This document shows, piece after piece, positions 25,522-34,101 of a stretch of DNA of 64,000 bases. The translations under genes were made by a program, and so were the position numbers. The stretch is from Algoriphagus winogradskyi (GTDB lineage Bacteria > Bacteroidota > Bacteroidia > Cytophagales > Cyclobacteriaceae). The notes under the pieces are model-generated. The model saw only the letters and a program-made list of their open reading frames with translations. It ran no database searches and was not told the DNA's origin. The DNA lies in NCBI RefSeq assembly GCF_900182815.1, contig NZ_FXUA01000003.1, forward strand, positions 310,001 through 374,000. The letters are read 5' to 3'. Every line of letters begins with the position of its first letter. Positions within the stretch are counted from its first letter, which is position 1.

Positions 25522-28197
25522 ATGTCAGCTGAAAATATAAGATTACAAGAAGATAGGAATTTCATCAAGCATTGGAAAAAATGGGGACCTTACCTCACTG
25601 AACGCCAATGGGGAACTGTGCGGGAAGATTATAGCCCGGATGGGTCTGCTTGGGAAAATGTTACACACGATGAAGCAAGAAGTAAGGCTTACCGTTGGGG
25701 AGAAGAGGGTATTGGGGGAATCTCTGATAACAAGCAGAAATTTTGCTTGGCCTGGGCCTTTTGGAACGGAAAGGATCCTTTTATTAAGGAACGTTTATTT
25801 GGCCTAACAGGCAATCAGGGCAACCACGGTGAGGATGTGAAGGAAATCTACTATTACCTCGACTCCACCCCTACTCATAGCTACATGAAGATGCTCTACA
25901 AGTATCCTCAGTCGGAGTACCCCTATCACCATCTTTTGGAAGAAAATAGCAAGAGAAGCAAGCTAGATCCTGAATATGAACTTATTGACACAGGTATTTT
26001 TGATGAAGATAAATACTTTGACATCTTTATCGAATATGCCAAACAGGATGTAGAAGACATCATTGCGGTGGCCACTATTCACAATCGTGGACCTGAGGAA
26101 GCTAAAATCTGGGTGATGCCTACTCTTTGGTTCAGAAAAACATGGTTTACAGGTCATGAGCCATTTATGCCCAAACTTTCCAAGACCAGTGAAAACACGA
26201 TTAAAGCGTATAACCCAAAAGCGGGAAACTATTCTGTAACTTTTGACGGAAATCCAGAACTCAAATTTTGTGATAACGAGACCAATCGAGAACGGATCTA
26301 CGACATCGGAAATGAGAAGAAATTCCTAAAAGATGCAATCAACGATTATGTGGTTCTAGGAGATTCCAAACACCTAAACCCAGCTAATAAAGGAACAAAA
26401 GCTGCTGCAATCTATGAAATAACCATTCCTGCAGGAGAAAGCAGACAGGTAAAACTCAGACTTCAGCATCAAGTGGAAGAAAATCCATTGGAAATCTGTG
26501 ACACTTGTCTTGAGCAGCGCAAAAAAGAAGCAGATGAATTCTACGGAGCACTTCAGGAGCGGGTAACTGACGAGGATCTAACCAACATCCAGCGACAGGC
26601 TTACGCAGGTATGATGTGGTCAAAGCAGTTTTATTACTACGATGTAGAACGATGGCTGGAAGGGGATCCCGGTAGATATGTGCCTCCTGTAGTTCGTAAA
26701 AAAGGAAGGAATAGCAATTGGAGACACTTACAGAATTACGATATAATCTCCATGCCTGATAAGTGGGAATACCCTTGGTATGCTGCTTGGGATTTAGCCT
26801 TTCACTGTATTCCTATCGCACGGATAGATCCGGAATTTGCGAAAGATCAGCTTCTTCTGCTACTCAATGAGTGGTACATGCATCCAAATGGGCAGATTCC
26901 AGCCTATGAGTGGAACTTCTCCGATGTCAACCCACCCGTGCATGCCTATGCAGTGCAGCGGGTTTACCAGATTGACAAAAAAGCAAATAATGGTGTAGGT
27001 GATCATGAGTTTCTGGAAAGAGCACTACATAAATTGATGCTCAACTTCACCTGGTGGGTTAATCAAAAAGATAGTGACGGTAAAAACATCTTTGAAGGAG
27101 GATTCCTCGGTCTTGATAACATTTCCGTATTTGATAGAAGTCATGCTCAGAAATATCATGGCAAACTAGAACAAGCCGATGCTACTTCCTGGATGGCGAT
27201 GTTCTCATTGAACTTGCTACGTATTTCCCTTGATCTCTGTGAATTCAACACAGTATATCAATTCACTGCCACCAAATTTCTGGAGCATTTCCTCTATATC
27301 GCAGGTGCTATGAGCAATATTTCCGAGGAGCACATTTCTCTTTGGGATGATGAGGACAATTTCTTCTATGACGTCTTTCACCTTCCAGGAAAAGAGCCTC
27401 GAAAAATGAAAGTTCGTTCGATTGTAGGCCTGATCCCGCTTTTCGCTGTCGAACCAATCCGCGAGGATCTTTTTGCAAAACTCCCAGAATTTAAAAAACG
27501 CTTAGATTTTTTCCTGAGGGAAAAACCAAAACTGGCTGCATTGGTCTCTAGTTGGATTCAACCTGGCTACGATAAGCGAAGGTTATTCTCTCTTTTGAGA
27601 GGACATAGAATGAAAAGTGTTCTTCAAAAAATGTTGGATTCTGACGAATTCCTAAGTGAGTATGGAATAAGATCACTTTCCAAATACCATGAGAAGAATC
27701 CATATAGCATGAAAATAGGTGGTGAAACGCTGTCTGTAAAATACACTCCTGGAGAATCAGACACCGTGATGTTTGGTGGCAATTCCAACTGGCGAGGTCC
27801 AATTTGGTTTCCAATCAACTTCCTGCTCATAGAATCTCTTAAGAAATTTGACTTCTATTACGGAGGGGATTTCTCTATAGAGTATCCGACTGGCTCGGGC
27901 AAATACATGACGATGGACATCATAGCAAAGGAGCTTTCGCTTCGTTGTATGAAAATCTTTATGAGAGACGAAAATGGAAATAGACCGGTATTTGGAGCTA
28001 GCAACAGGAAATATCAGGAAGATCCCCATTTCAAGGATTATATACTCTTCTATGAGTATTTCCATGGAGATAGCGGTGCAGGTTTAGGGGCATCTCACCA
28101 GACAGGTTGGACGGGTTTGGTAGCAGAGATGATTCACAAGTATTACAAAATCAGAGAAGACAAGGATCATGATTCTAAAACCCTTTTTAGAAGCTAA
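25522..28197 (+). CDS. GH63-family glucosidase (MGH1-like)
   Basis: An 891-residue protein without a signal peptide. The N-terminal half is beta-sandwich (WGTVREDYSPDGSAWENVTHDEARSKAYRWGEEGI), and the C-terminal half is an (alpha/alpha)6 barrel with PWYAAWDLAFHCIPIA, PAYEWNFSDVNPPVHAYA, GGFLGLDNISVFDRS, GGNSNWRGPIWFPINFLLIE and HQTGWTGLVA. This is the layout of GH63 alpha-glucosidases and mannosyl-oligosaccharide glucosidase relatives. Asp in the WDLAF segment is a likely general acid, inferred from the family. Cytoplasmic location suggests a role with intracellular glucosides such as glucosylglycerate or trehalose-type solutes. The gene overlaps rnhB by 29 bases. Confidence 0.85.
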   Translation: MSAENIRLQEDRNFIKHWKKWGPYLTERQWGTVREDYSPDGSAWENVTHDEARSKAYRWGEEGIGGISDNKQKFCLAWAFWNGKDPFIKERLFGLTGNQGNHGEDVKEIYYYLDSTPTHSYMKMLYKYPQSEYPYHHLLEENSKRSKLDPEYELIDTGIFDEDKYFDIFIEYAKQDVEDIIAVATIHNRGPEEAKIWVMPTLWFRKTWFTGHEPFMPKLSKTSENTIKAYNPKAGNYSVTFDGNPELKFCDNETNRERIYDIGNEKKFLKDAINDYVVLGDSKHLNPANKGTKAAAIYEITIPAGESRQVKLRLQHQVEENPLEICDTCLEQRKKEADEFYGALQERVTDEDLTNIQRQAYAGMMWSKQFYYYDVERWLEGDPGRYVPPVVRKKGRNSNWRHLQNYDIISMPDKWEYPWYAAWDLAFHCIPIARIDPEFAKDQLLLLLNEWYMHPNGQIPAYEWNFSDVNPPVHAYAVQRVYQIDKKANNGVGDHEFLERALHKLMLNFTWWVNQKDSDGKNIFEGGFLGLDNISVFDRSHAQKYHGKLEQADATSWMAMFSLNLLRISLDLCEFNTVYQFTATKFLEHFLYIAGAMSNISEEHISLWDDEDNFFYDVFHLPGKEPRKMKVRSIVGLIPLFAVEPIREDLFAKLPEFKKRLDFFLREKPKLAALVSSWIQPGYDKRRLFSLLRGHRMKSVLQKMLDSDEFLSEYGIRSLSKYHEKNPYSMKIGGETLSVKYTPGESDTVMFGGNSNWRGPIWFPINFLLIESLKKFDFYYGGDFSIEYPTGSGKYMTMDIIAKELSLRCMKIFMRDENGNRPVFGASNRKYQEDPHFKDYILFYEYFHGDSGAGLGASHQTGWTGLVAEMIHKYYKIREDKDHDSKTLFRS

Positions 28198-28771
28198 TCG
28201 AATAGAAGCGGGTTGTGATGAAGTTGGGCGGGGTTGCTTAGCTGGACCAGTCGTAGCTGCGGCGGTGATTTTGCCAGGCGATTATTCGAATCGATGGATA
28301 AATGATTCCAAGAAGCTCGGAAAAAGACAGCGGGAAGAACTGATTGAAGAAATCAAAGTCAAAGCTCTAGCTTGGAAGATTTCGGAAGCAAGTGTTGCTG
28401 AAATAGACAAAATCAACATATTAAATGCCTCCTTTCTAGCTATGAGTCGCGCGGTCCAAGGCTTGAAGGTACAGCCGGAACATTTACTGATTGACGGAAA
28501 TCGCTGGAAATCAACCTTGGAAATCCCTCACACCTGTGTAATCAAGGGTGACGGGAAATTTGCTAGTATAGCAGCAGCTTCCATTCTTGCGAAAGTTTAT
28601 CGAGATAAATTCATGGAAAAACTAGCTGAGGAGTTCCCCCATTATTCTTGGGAGAGAAATGCCGGCTATCCTACCAAAGCACATAGATCCGGTATCGAAG
28701 AGTTCGGAGACTGCATTTGGCATAGAAAGAGTTTTAAGCTACTGAAGAAACAAATTGTTTTAGATTTTTAG
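28169..28771 (+). CDS. rnhB: Ribonuclease HII
   Basis: A 200-residue RNase HII with CDEVGRGCLAGPVVAAAVIL at 16-35 (catalytic Asp17 and Glu18), a second Asp in LLIDGN (about 109) and KGDGKFASIAAASILAKVYRD with the remaining metal ligands. It degrades the RNA of RNA-DNA hybrids and removes single ribonucleotides. The start overlaps the end of the glucosidase gene by 29 bases, so it is likely read from the same transcript. The Pro normally found after VGRG is Cys here, which is tolerated in the family. Confidence 0.95.
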   Translation: MILKPFLEANRIEAGCDEVGRGCLAGPVVAAAVILPGDYSNRWINDSKKLGKRQREELIEEIKVKALAWKISEASVAEIDKINILNASFLAMSRAVQGLKVQPEHLLIDGNRWKSTLEIPHTCVIKGDGKFASIAAASILAKVYRDKFMEKLAEEFPHYSWERNAGYPTKAHRSGIEEFGDCIWHRKSFKLLKKQIVLDF

Positions 28772-28776
28772 AAATG

Positions 28777-28970
28777 ATAACTGAGATTGTAATTATCCGC
28801 AATGATGCCAATTGCCTTAGATTCTTTGCTTATCTGGTCGGAAAGACCGATGACCGAAGACTCCCGTAATAACGGGACAGGCTGAAGTGACCTCAATTAT
28901 AGTTTTGAACAAATTCTAGATTGCTTTTCCCTCTTTAGTGGTAGAAAAGCGGATATACATAACTGAGATT
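28777..28970. repeat. Interspersed repeat R3 with flanking direct repeats
   Basis: The best-preserved copy. It is bounded by a perfect 12-bp direct repeat ATAACTGAGATT (28777-28788 and 28959-28970), and inside that by inverted ends TATCCGC (28794-28800) and GCGGATA (28949-28955). The core GACCGATGACCGAAGA is interrupted by a hairpin CCCGTAATAACGGG (about 28863-28876) before GAAGTGACCTCAATT. It fills the rnhB-gdx gap. Confidence 0.7.
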
Positions 28971-29028
28971 TACACACTTCTTTTAATACCACGATAGCTC
29001 AAAGCTTTTCACTTAAAATATCAGCAAT

Positions 29029-29358
29029 ATGAATTGGATTTTATTAATAATAGGGGGCTTGTTTGAAGTGGGTTTTGCTTCATGCTTAGGCAAAGCAAAA
29101 CATGCAACTGGTATAGCTGTTTATGGTTGGTACGCGGGCTTTGCTGTCTGTCTTACCATAAGCATGCTACTTCTCATCAAAGCAACCCAAACGTTACCCA
29201 TTGGCACAGCATATGCAGTTTGGACTGGAATAGGAGCTGTAGGAACTGTTTTGGTAGGGATTTTTGTATTTAAAGAATCCGCAGAATTTTGGCGTGTATT
29301 TTTTCTGGCCACTTTGATTATGTCTATCATTGGGCTAAAAGTTGTGTCACCGCATTAA
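29029..29358 (+). CDS. sugE: SMR-family exporter, SugE/Gdx type
   Basis: A 109-residue protein with four transmembrane helices. The essential glutamate is Glu13 (GGLFEVGFA), and GTAYAVWTGIGAVG (about 64-77) is the form typical of SugE/Gdx proteins, which export guanidinium and small quaternary ammonium compounds as antiparallel dimers. EmrE-type members have a different loop 3 sequence. It follows repeat R3 and precedes the convergent DUF502 gene. I looked upstream for a guanidine riboswitch and saw no convincing one, so regulation is unknown. Confidence 0.88.
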   Translation: MNWILLIIGGLFEVGFASCLGKAKHATGIAVYGWYAGFAVCLTISMLLLIKATQTLPIGTAYAVWTGIGAVGTVLVGIFVFKESAEFWRVFFLATLIMSIIGLKVVSPH

Positions 29359-29373
29359 CTCTAACTCTTCAGA

Positions 29374-30090
29374 TCAGGACGGCAAGGGATCCAAGCTATC
29401 GTCTACGATTTTCCCTTTGATAATTTCGCGTTCAGAACCTTTAGGCAGTATTTCCGACAAATTCATCCCTGAAAGCATATCCCCTGTTCCTGTACCCATC
29501 CCCATCACAGTCCGCATAGCGTCTTGTGTGGATGTACTTAGGAAGGTTAAAAGCTCCTTAGGTACATGATAAATATTACCATTCGTCGGGTTTGGAGCTG
29601 TGGGTACAAAAATGGTGTACAAATCCTCACCAATCTGATCGGTAATAAATCCTGTCATCATGGTTCCTGAGCGGAAAGGATCAAGTAATACTACCTCAGA
29701 AAATGGAAGTTTTTTTAGTCCCACAAATTGATAAACCGTCTGGTGAATCAAATTATAAAGTGGAATTTTAGTTAGGTATTTTCTCTCAAATCTTTTGAAA
29801 TACACACGACCTACCTTATTACGGACCAGTAGGCCAATTAAGAAGATGAAAACACAAAGAATGGCCAGAGAAAGCACATTGATCAACCAATGAGGTTCTT
29901 CAGACCCAGGATCGAGAGCAGCACTTAGGGGCGCCACTATCCCGAAAATAAAATTGAAAACAATCGATATTATGATCAAAATAATAGTGAGTGGAAGTAG
30001 GATCAAAAATCCCTGCAACAAACTATCAAGGATTATTCCTCTTCCAGTTTTTTCTTCTACTACTATTGGACTTTTAGGATCAGGATTCAT
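29374..30090 (-). CDS. DUF502 membrane protein
   Basis: A 238-residue protein with two N-terminal transmembrane segments (LLQGFLILLPLTIILIIISIV at about 26-46, and VLSLAILCVFIFLIGLLV near 72-89), followed by the DUF502 core: KIPLYNLIHQTVYQFVG, FRSGTMMTGFITD, YTIFVPTAPNPTNG and a GMGTGTGDM stretch. The family is widespread in Bacteria and plants and its function is unknown; it is likely an inner-membrane protein with a soluble domain. It follows the DUF1328 gene on the same strand but a hairpin between them suggests separate transcripts. Confidence 0.87.
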   Translation of the reverse strand: MNPDPKSPIVVEEKTGRGIILDSLLQGFLILLPLTIILIIISIVFNFIFGIVAPLSAALDPGSEEPHWLINVLSLAILCVFIFLIGLLVRNKVGRVYFKRFERKYLTKIPLYNLIHQTVYQFVGLKKLPFSEVVLLDPFRSGTMMTGFITDQIGEDLYTIFVPTAPNPTNGNIYHVPKELLTFLSTSTQDAMRTVMGMGTGTGDMLSGMNLSEILPKGSEREIIKGKIVDDSLDPLPS

Positions 30091-30114
30091 TGGGTTTGAA
30101 TGAAAGTTTTCAAA

Positions 30115-30148
30115 AGTTTCACAATCCCTTCAGTGGGATCGTGAAACT
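30115..30148 (-). terminator. Hairpin between DUF1328 and DUF502
   Basis: Arms 30115-30128 and 30135-30148 pair over 14 bp with one mismatch and a 6-base loop; on the minus strand a short TTTTG follows. It is placed as a terminator for the DUF1328 gene. Confidence 0.55.
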
Positions 30149-30186
30149 GATAATTGATTTTGGAATTGTGATTCATTTACTATTAA

Positions 30187-30351
30187 TCAGGCCTTTCTGA
30201 CTAAATGCATGATTAAAGAAATGACAAGCAATACCAAGAAAATGTAGAAAATGATTTGAGCAATAGAAGCTGCGCCAGCAGCAATTCCTCCAAATCCTAA
30301 AACGGCAGCAATCAAAGCGATTACTAAGAAAATTAATATCCAACGTAACAT
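30187..30351 (-). CDS. DUF1328 small membrane protein
   Basis: A 54-residue ORF that reads [20 protein letters not shown] and continues with [13 protein letters not shown] and a second hydrophobic helix ending VRKA. This is the exact pattern of DUF1328 proteins (YtjA type): a short basic start, two hydrophobic segments and a central glycine/alanine loop. These proteins sit in the inner membrane and are often stress-induced; the molecular role is unknown. The stop codon is a TGA (TCA on the plus strand at 30187-30189). A longer ORF in another frame overlaps it and is not real. Confidence 0.9.
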   Translation of the reverse strand: MLRWILIFLVIALIAAVLGFGGIAAGAASIAQIIFYIFLVLLVISLIMHLVRKA

Positions 30352-30586
30352 AGTTTTTTGTGTTTAGTGGTTCGATCTGTAAAGATTCATAATCATACCA
30401 ACTGATAAAAAAGGGCTCAAATAGCCAGTAAAGAGACATCCTCTCATTTTATCATAGTTACATCGGGGAATAAAAACCCCAAAACCAGCAACTTAGCGAG
30501 TAATAAATAGTCTTTGACAATTGGATCAAAAAAACTGGATTTATTGCCCTTTCTAAAAATCATCTAGGTGGTAATATAAACTAGGC

Positions 30587-30623
30587 AAAAAAATAAGCTG
30601 TCAGAAAGTCTAACAGCTTATTT
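30587..30623 (-). terminator. Strong terminator of the lipocalin-like gene, beyond repeat R4
   Basis: AAATAAGCTGT (30591-30601) pairs perfectly with ACAGCTTATTT (30613-30623); read on the minus strand it is followed by seven T residues (A-run 30587-30593). It lies 210 bases past the stop at 30834, with repeat R4 in between. The remainder of the 30352-30586 gap shows nothing recognisable. Confidence 0.75.
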
Positions 30624-30656
30624 GGAAATGGTGATCGATATCAACTTTTTCAAATA

Positions 30657-30827
30657 TGATTATCAGCAATGATGACAGTCGCCTTAGATTATTGCTTATC
30701 AGATTGGAATACCGGTAATTCGACTATACTCAGTGCAGGTGACCGAAGACCGAAGTGGCTTCAATTCTCAAGTATTACCTATCCTACATTGCTTTTGGCA
30801 TCTTACAGGCAAAAATGTGGATATACC
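30657..30827. repeat. Interspersed repeat R4 (GACCGAWG family)
   Basis: Copy with GATTATCAGCAATGATG at the left, CGCCTTAGATTATTGCTTATC, the core GACCGAAGACCGAAGTGGC (30741-30759), TTGCTTTTGGC and GTGGATATACC at the right (30817-30827). TTTTTCAAA occurs just outside both ends. It sits in the 3' untranslated region of the gene at 30834-31268. Confidence 0.65.
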
Positions 30828-30833
30828 TATTAT

Positions 30834-31268
30834 CTATTTAATTTTTTCAAAAATCAGTTTTCCTGAACCTGGATTAGAGCTGATAGGCTCCAGCACCATT
30901 CTTTCATTGCTAAGTTCTACAATTTTGGCTTTTCTGATTTCTTTTCCAGATTGAATGGTAAGTACATCCTCCTTACTTATTTCTACTTTTGCCTGTTTTT
31001 GCACTACTTCTTGGCGCACATAGTCTGTGTATTTTAAACTGTCACCGGGAATAAATTCATAAACAGTATTTTCAAGCCTATTATTGATTTTGTATTCCAT
31101 TCCAGCTCTCATAGCTGCTGTTGCATTTTGGTACTCCTTTGAGTTTCTCAATTGATCCATTGCATCGAAATGCACCAATTGCCAAGTACCTAAAAGCTGT
31201 TCGAATTTGACCTGACTGGTTTGAAGAACAAATGCCAATAAAAGAGTGGGGATAATCGATAAATACAT
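30834..31268 (-). CDS. Small secreted lipocalin-like protein
   Basis: A 144-residue protein with a short N-terminal hydrophobic signal (MYLSIIPTLLLAFVLQ) then FEQLLGTWQLVHFDAMDQ, the start of a lipocalin-like barrel, and several beta strands (NTVYEFIPGDSLKYTDYV; VLTIQSGKEIRKAKIVELSNERMVLEP). This matches the small lipocalin-like proteins widespread in Bacteroidota, with no known ligand. It follows the tsaD-smpB-HNH group but with a 77-base gap, so it may be an independent gene. A strong terminator lies well downstream. Confidence 0.6.
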   Translation of the reverse strand: MYLSIIPTLLLAFVLQTSQVKFEQLLGTWQLVHFDAMDQLRNSKEYQNATAAMRAGMEYKINNRLENTVYEFIPGDSLKYTDYVRQEVVQKQAKVEISKEDVLTIQSGKEIRKAKIVELSNERMVLEPISSNPGSGKLIFEKIK

Positions 31269-31344
31269 AAAAGGAATAAGGCAATTATTTTGCCAGAAAG
31301 GGTAAGCTTTCTTAATTATCCATTTCTTGTCTTTAGTAGAAGGA

Positions 31345-31854
31345 TTACTGTACTAAGTTACCATTCAAAAACGGCAACCACTCTTCAGCTTGCCTTTCCG
31401 CATATTCTGATAAAAAATAAGCTAAGGACGGCTTAAAGGGCTTTTTTAGCATGGTGAGTCCCACTTGCTCTGGACTTTTATCTCCTTTGAGCACATTGCA
31501 TCTATGGCAAGCTGTAGTCAAATTAGTCCAGCTGGATTTACCCCCTTTAGATCTAGGAATCACATGATCTATGGTCAATTGCCTTTTACTTCCACAATAT
31601 TGGCACTCTCCCCTATCTCGTCGAAATAGATTTACACGATTCAGAAGCACGCCTCGGTAAGGGATATTTTTATAATGATTGAGGCAGATCACTGCAGGGT
31701 ATGCGAAACTGCGGCTTACAGTCCGGATTTGAAGCAAATCATAAACAGATAGGCAATTCGCCTTTTCCAAGAGTAACAGGACAATGGCTTTTTGCGGAGA
31801 TACTACCGCAACGGGAGAATGATCTAAATTCAATACCAATACCCGCTTTTCCAT
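31345..31854 (-). CDS. HNH endonuclease
   Basis: A 169-residue HNH nuclease. Zinc ribbons CQYC (84-87) and CHRC (116-119) frame the catalytic core LTIDHVIPRSKGGKSSWTNL, giving the His-Asn-His ladder. The N-terminal 75 residues are the conserved extension of this family (LVLNLDHSPVAVVSPQKAIVLL). Such proteins are common in Bacteroidota and Cyanobacteria next to housekeeping genes; they are not tied to a known mobile element here. It ends the minus-strand run tsaD, smpB, NlpC/P60-like, HNH. Confidence 0.88.
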   Translation of the reverse strand: MEKRVLVLNLDHSPVAVVSPQKAIVLLLLEKANCLSVYDLLQIRTVSRSFAYPAVICLNHYKNIPYRGVLLNRVNLFRRDRGECQYCGSKRQLTIDHVIPRSKGGKSSWTNLTTACHRCNVLKGDKSPEQVGLTMLKKPFKPSLAYFLSEYAERQAEEWLPFLNGNLVQ

Positions 31855-31857
31855 AGT

Positions 31858-32655
31858 TTAACTTATAATTGACCGAGTTTCTAGCTCCACCGATTTATCC
31901 TTACTGCTCCTTAAGTGGGCTTCCCATTCACTCAGGTCTGATACTTTTATTCGATTGTCCATCCAAAATACTTCTTCAGCTCCAAGATACAAGGCATATT
32001 TGACTTGCTTCTTCTCTAACTCCTTGAAAATAAATAAATCACCCGGCAATACGAGCTCAGGATCTATTTTTCTACCCGGAATTTTTCCCGACTTCCACGA
32101 ATAGCCGGCAATGCTGAAAATTAATTCAAATCCCTGTCGCTCATCCAATCCAAAAATACTTCTTCCTCCTGCCTGATAGGGAGCATTGACGTACTTCACC
32201 GCCACGTCGATTAGCTGAGATCTATCTGCTTTTATCGCATGACTGCGAACAGAACCGGTAAAGCCAATATGATCCTGCCAATTAAAAAGCTCCAAGTCAG
32301 AAAAGTGGAGCCTACTGCCAGGAAGTAAATAAAGGTTTGTACCAAGGTATTCTATTGCAGCGATGGGACTGGTGACCACCTGAAAGTCCGTGTTTAGAAA
32401 CTTGTAATAGTCAGCTGCCGGAATTTCTTTGATTGTATGAGTGGTGATCCAGCCTTCTAACCCGGTATCCTCATGCAAAATTTTGAACCATTGCTGGTCA
32501 GAAGTCATCGCTATCGTCTGATAGCATTCTCCAAAAAGTAACTGGGTCACCAGTGCTGAATCAAAAGTAGGTCTGCGGTAAAGAGGTAATATTGTTTGCC
32601 TGCAGATCCCAAAAGCATCAATCAAAGGCCATTCGCTGGATTTCTCTTTTTGCAT
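31858..32655 (-). CDS. Degenerate NlpC/P60 (C40) protein with SH3 domain, likely inactive
   Basis: A 265-residue protein without a signal peptide. Residues about 15-80 form an SH3-like domain ([11 protein letters not shown]), and 145-250 an NlpC/P60 fold: [29 protein letters not shown] and [12 protein letters not shown]. In active family members the catalytic Cys follows GID and the His sits in HVGIYLG; here these positions read GLDERQGFE (169-177) and KYALYLG (219-225), so both are lost. It is best read as a pseudoenzyme that could still bind wall peptides. The gene starts inside the 3' end of smpB (38-base overlap). Confidence 0.78.
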   Translation of the reverse strand: MQKEKSSEWPLIDAFGICRQTILPLYRRPTFDSALVTQLLFGECYQTIAMTSDQQWFKILHEDTGLEGWITTHTIKEIPAADYYKFLNTDFQVVTSPIAAIEYLGTNLYLLPGSRLHFSDLELFNWQDHIGFTGSVRSHAIKADRSQLIDVAVKYVNAPYQAGGRSIFGLDERQGFELIFSIAGYSWKSGKIPGRKIDPELVLPGDLFIFKELEKKQVKYALYLGAEEVFWMDNRIKVSDLSEWEAHLRSSKDKSVELETRSIIS

Positions 32656-33085
32656 CTTTTTCCTTCAAGTCCTGTCGTTTGTCGTGTGATTTTTTACCTC
32701 GGCCAAGCGCAATCTCCATTTTTGCCATCCCTCGGTCGTTGATAAATATACGAACAGGAATGATAGTCAGCCCTTTTTCCTGTGACTTAGTTTCGAGTTT
32801 TTCCAGTTCTTTTTTGCTCAAAAGCAACTTTCTATCACGAATAGCCACATGATTATAGCTAGCTGCCATGGAATAAGGTGCAATATGCATCTGACGTACA
32901 TAAAGCTCTCCATCCAGGAAAATGCAGAAAGCCTCTGTCAGGGACACTTTCCCTTCTCTTATAGACTTAATTTCGGTCCCCTTCAGCACCATACCAGCCA
33001 CGTAGGTATCTACAAATTCAAACTGAAAACTTGCTTTTCTGTTTTTTATGTTGATGACTTTGTCAAACTTATTATCCTTAGCCAT
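32618..33085 (-). CDS. smpB: SsrA-binding protein SmpB
   Basis: A 155-residue SmpB when started at 33085 ([20 protein letters not shown]); the frame is open for 36 more codons upstream, but those lie within tsaD and do not resemble the family. The OB fold ([33 protein letters not shown]), [16 protein letters not shown] and the basic tail ([20 protein letters not shown]) are intact. SmpB brings tmRNA to stalled ribosomes in trans-translation. It lies 2 bases after the tsaD stop and overlaps the next gene. The tmRNA gene itself is not in this window. Confidence 0.95.
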   Translation of the reverse strand: MAKDNKFDKVINIKNRKASFQFEFVDTYVAGMVLKGTEIKSIREGKVSLTEAFCIFLDGELYVRQMHIAPYSMAASYNHVAIRDRKLLLSKKELEKLETKSQEKGLTIIPVRIFINDRGMAKMEIALGRGKKSHDKRQDLKEKDAKREIQRMAFD

Positions 33086-33087
33086 GC

Positions 33088-34101
33088 TTAAATTTTCATT
33101 TTTGCGAGAGGAGCTACATCCATTGATGAAAATTCTCCTTTCAGATATTTGTAATGTGCTGCCATGGCAATCATGGCCGCGTTGTCTGTACAATATTCAA
33201 ATTTTGGAATGTACAGGTTCCAGCCTTTTTGTGCTGCCAACTTAGTCAACGTATCCCTCAATCCTGAGTTGGCAGAAACTCCACCAGCGATTGCTACTTC
33301 CTTCACCCCATACTGCTTGACCGCCGCTTTCAACTTTATCAAGAGCATCTCTACCAATGAATACTGAATGCTAGCGCACAGATCTGCTAAATTCTCTTCG
33401 ATAAACTTCGGATTTTCTTTCAGTTGATCGCGAAGAAAATAAAGCACAGCCGTCTTAATTCCACTGAATGAGTAATTCAATTCAGGCATTCTGGTGATCG
33501 GAAACTGAAAAGCTTTCGGGTTGCCTTCAGTAGCATATTTGTCAATAAGTGGACCTCCCGGATAAGGCAATCCCAGCAGCTTGGCTGTTTTATCAAATGC
33601 CTCACCGACTGCATCATCCTGTGTCTCTCCTATCACTTTCATATCCAGTGGATCTTTCACCAGGACCAATTGTGTATGGCCACCACTCACAGTCAAACAG
33701 ATAAAGGGAAAATTCGGCTTGGGATCTTCTATAAAATGCGCCAAAATATGCGCATTCATGTGGTTGACTTCAATGAGTGGGATCTTTTTTGCAAAAGCGA
33801 ATGCCTTTGCAAAACTCACTCCCACAAGTAAGGAACCCATTAATCCGGGACCCCGAGTGAATGCTACGGCTGAAAGTTGATCTTTGGAAATCCCAGATGA
33901 CAAAATGGCCTCCTGAACTACAGGGATCAGGTTTTCCTGGTGCGCGCGTGACGCAAGCTCCGGAACTACCCCCCCATATTTTTCGTGAACAGATTGTGTA
34001 GCGACAATATTATTAAGTACTTTGCCGTCAGCTATAACAGCCGCAGAGGTCTCGTCACACGAGGATTCAATTGCTAGAATAAAGATATCGTTGGTACCCA
34101 T
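33088..34101 (-). CDS. tsaD: tRNA N6-adenosine threonylcarbamoyltransferase TsaD
   Basis: A 337-residue protein with [38 protein letters not shown] (the metal-binding HxxxH), [15 protein letters not shown] and [14 protein letters not shown], the complete TsaD signature. It transfers threonylcarbamoyl to A37 of ANN-reading tRNAs and is essential in most bacteria. Its start codon at 34101 shares one base with the start codon of tamB on the opposite strand, so the two genes have no intergenic space and each promoter must lie in the other's coding region. Confidence 0.97.
   Translation of the reverse strand: MGTNDIFILAIESSCDETSAAVIADGKVLNNIVATQSVHEKYGGVVPELASRAHQENLIPVVQEAILSSGISKDQLSAVAFTRGPGLMGSLLVGVSFAKAFAFAKKIPLIEVNHMNAHILAHFIEDPKPNFPFICLTVSGGHTQLVLVKDPLDMKVIGETQDDAVGEAFDKTAKLLGLPYPGGPLIDKYATEGNPKAFQFPITRMPELNYSFSGIKTAVLYFLRDQLKENPKFIEENLADLCASIQYSLVEMLLIKLKAAVKQYGVKEVAIAGGVSANSGLRDTLTKLAAQKGWNLYIPKFEYCTDNAAMIAMAAHYKYLKGEFSSMDVAPLAKMKI

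Noticed and set aside
28900..29028. Guanidine riboswitch ahead of the Gdx-type exporter
   Set aside because: I looked for conserved hairpins and ACGR-type motifs and found only the end of repeat R3 and AT-rich sequence.
30173..30439. 88-residue minus-strand ORF
   Set aside because: The real gene in this place is the 54-residue DUF1328 protein (30187-30351) in another frame, which matches its family along its whole length.
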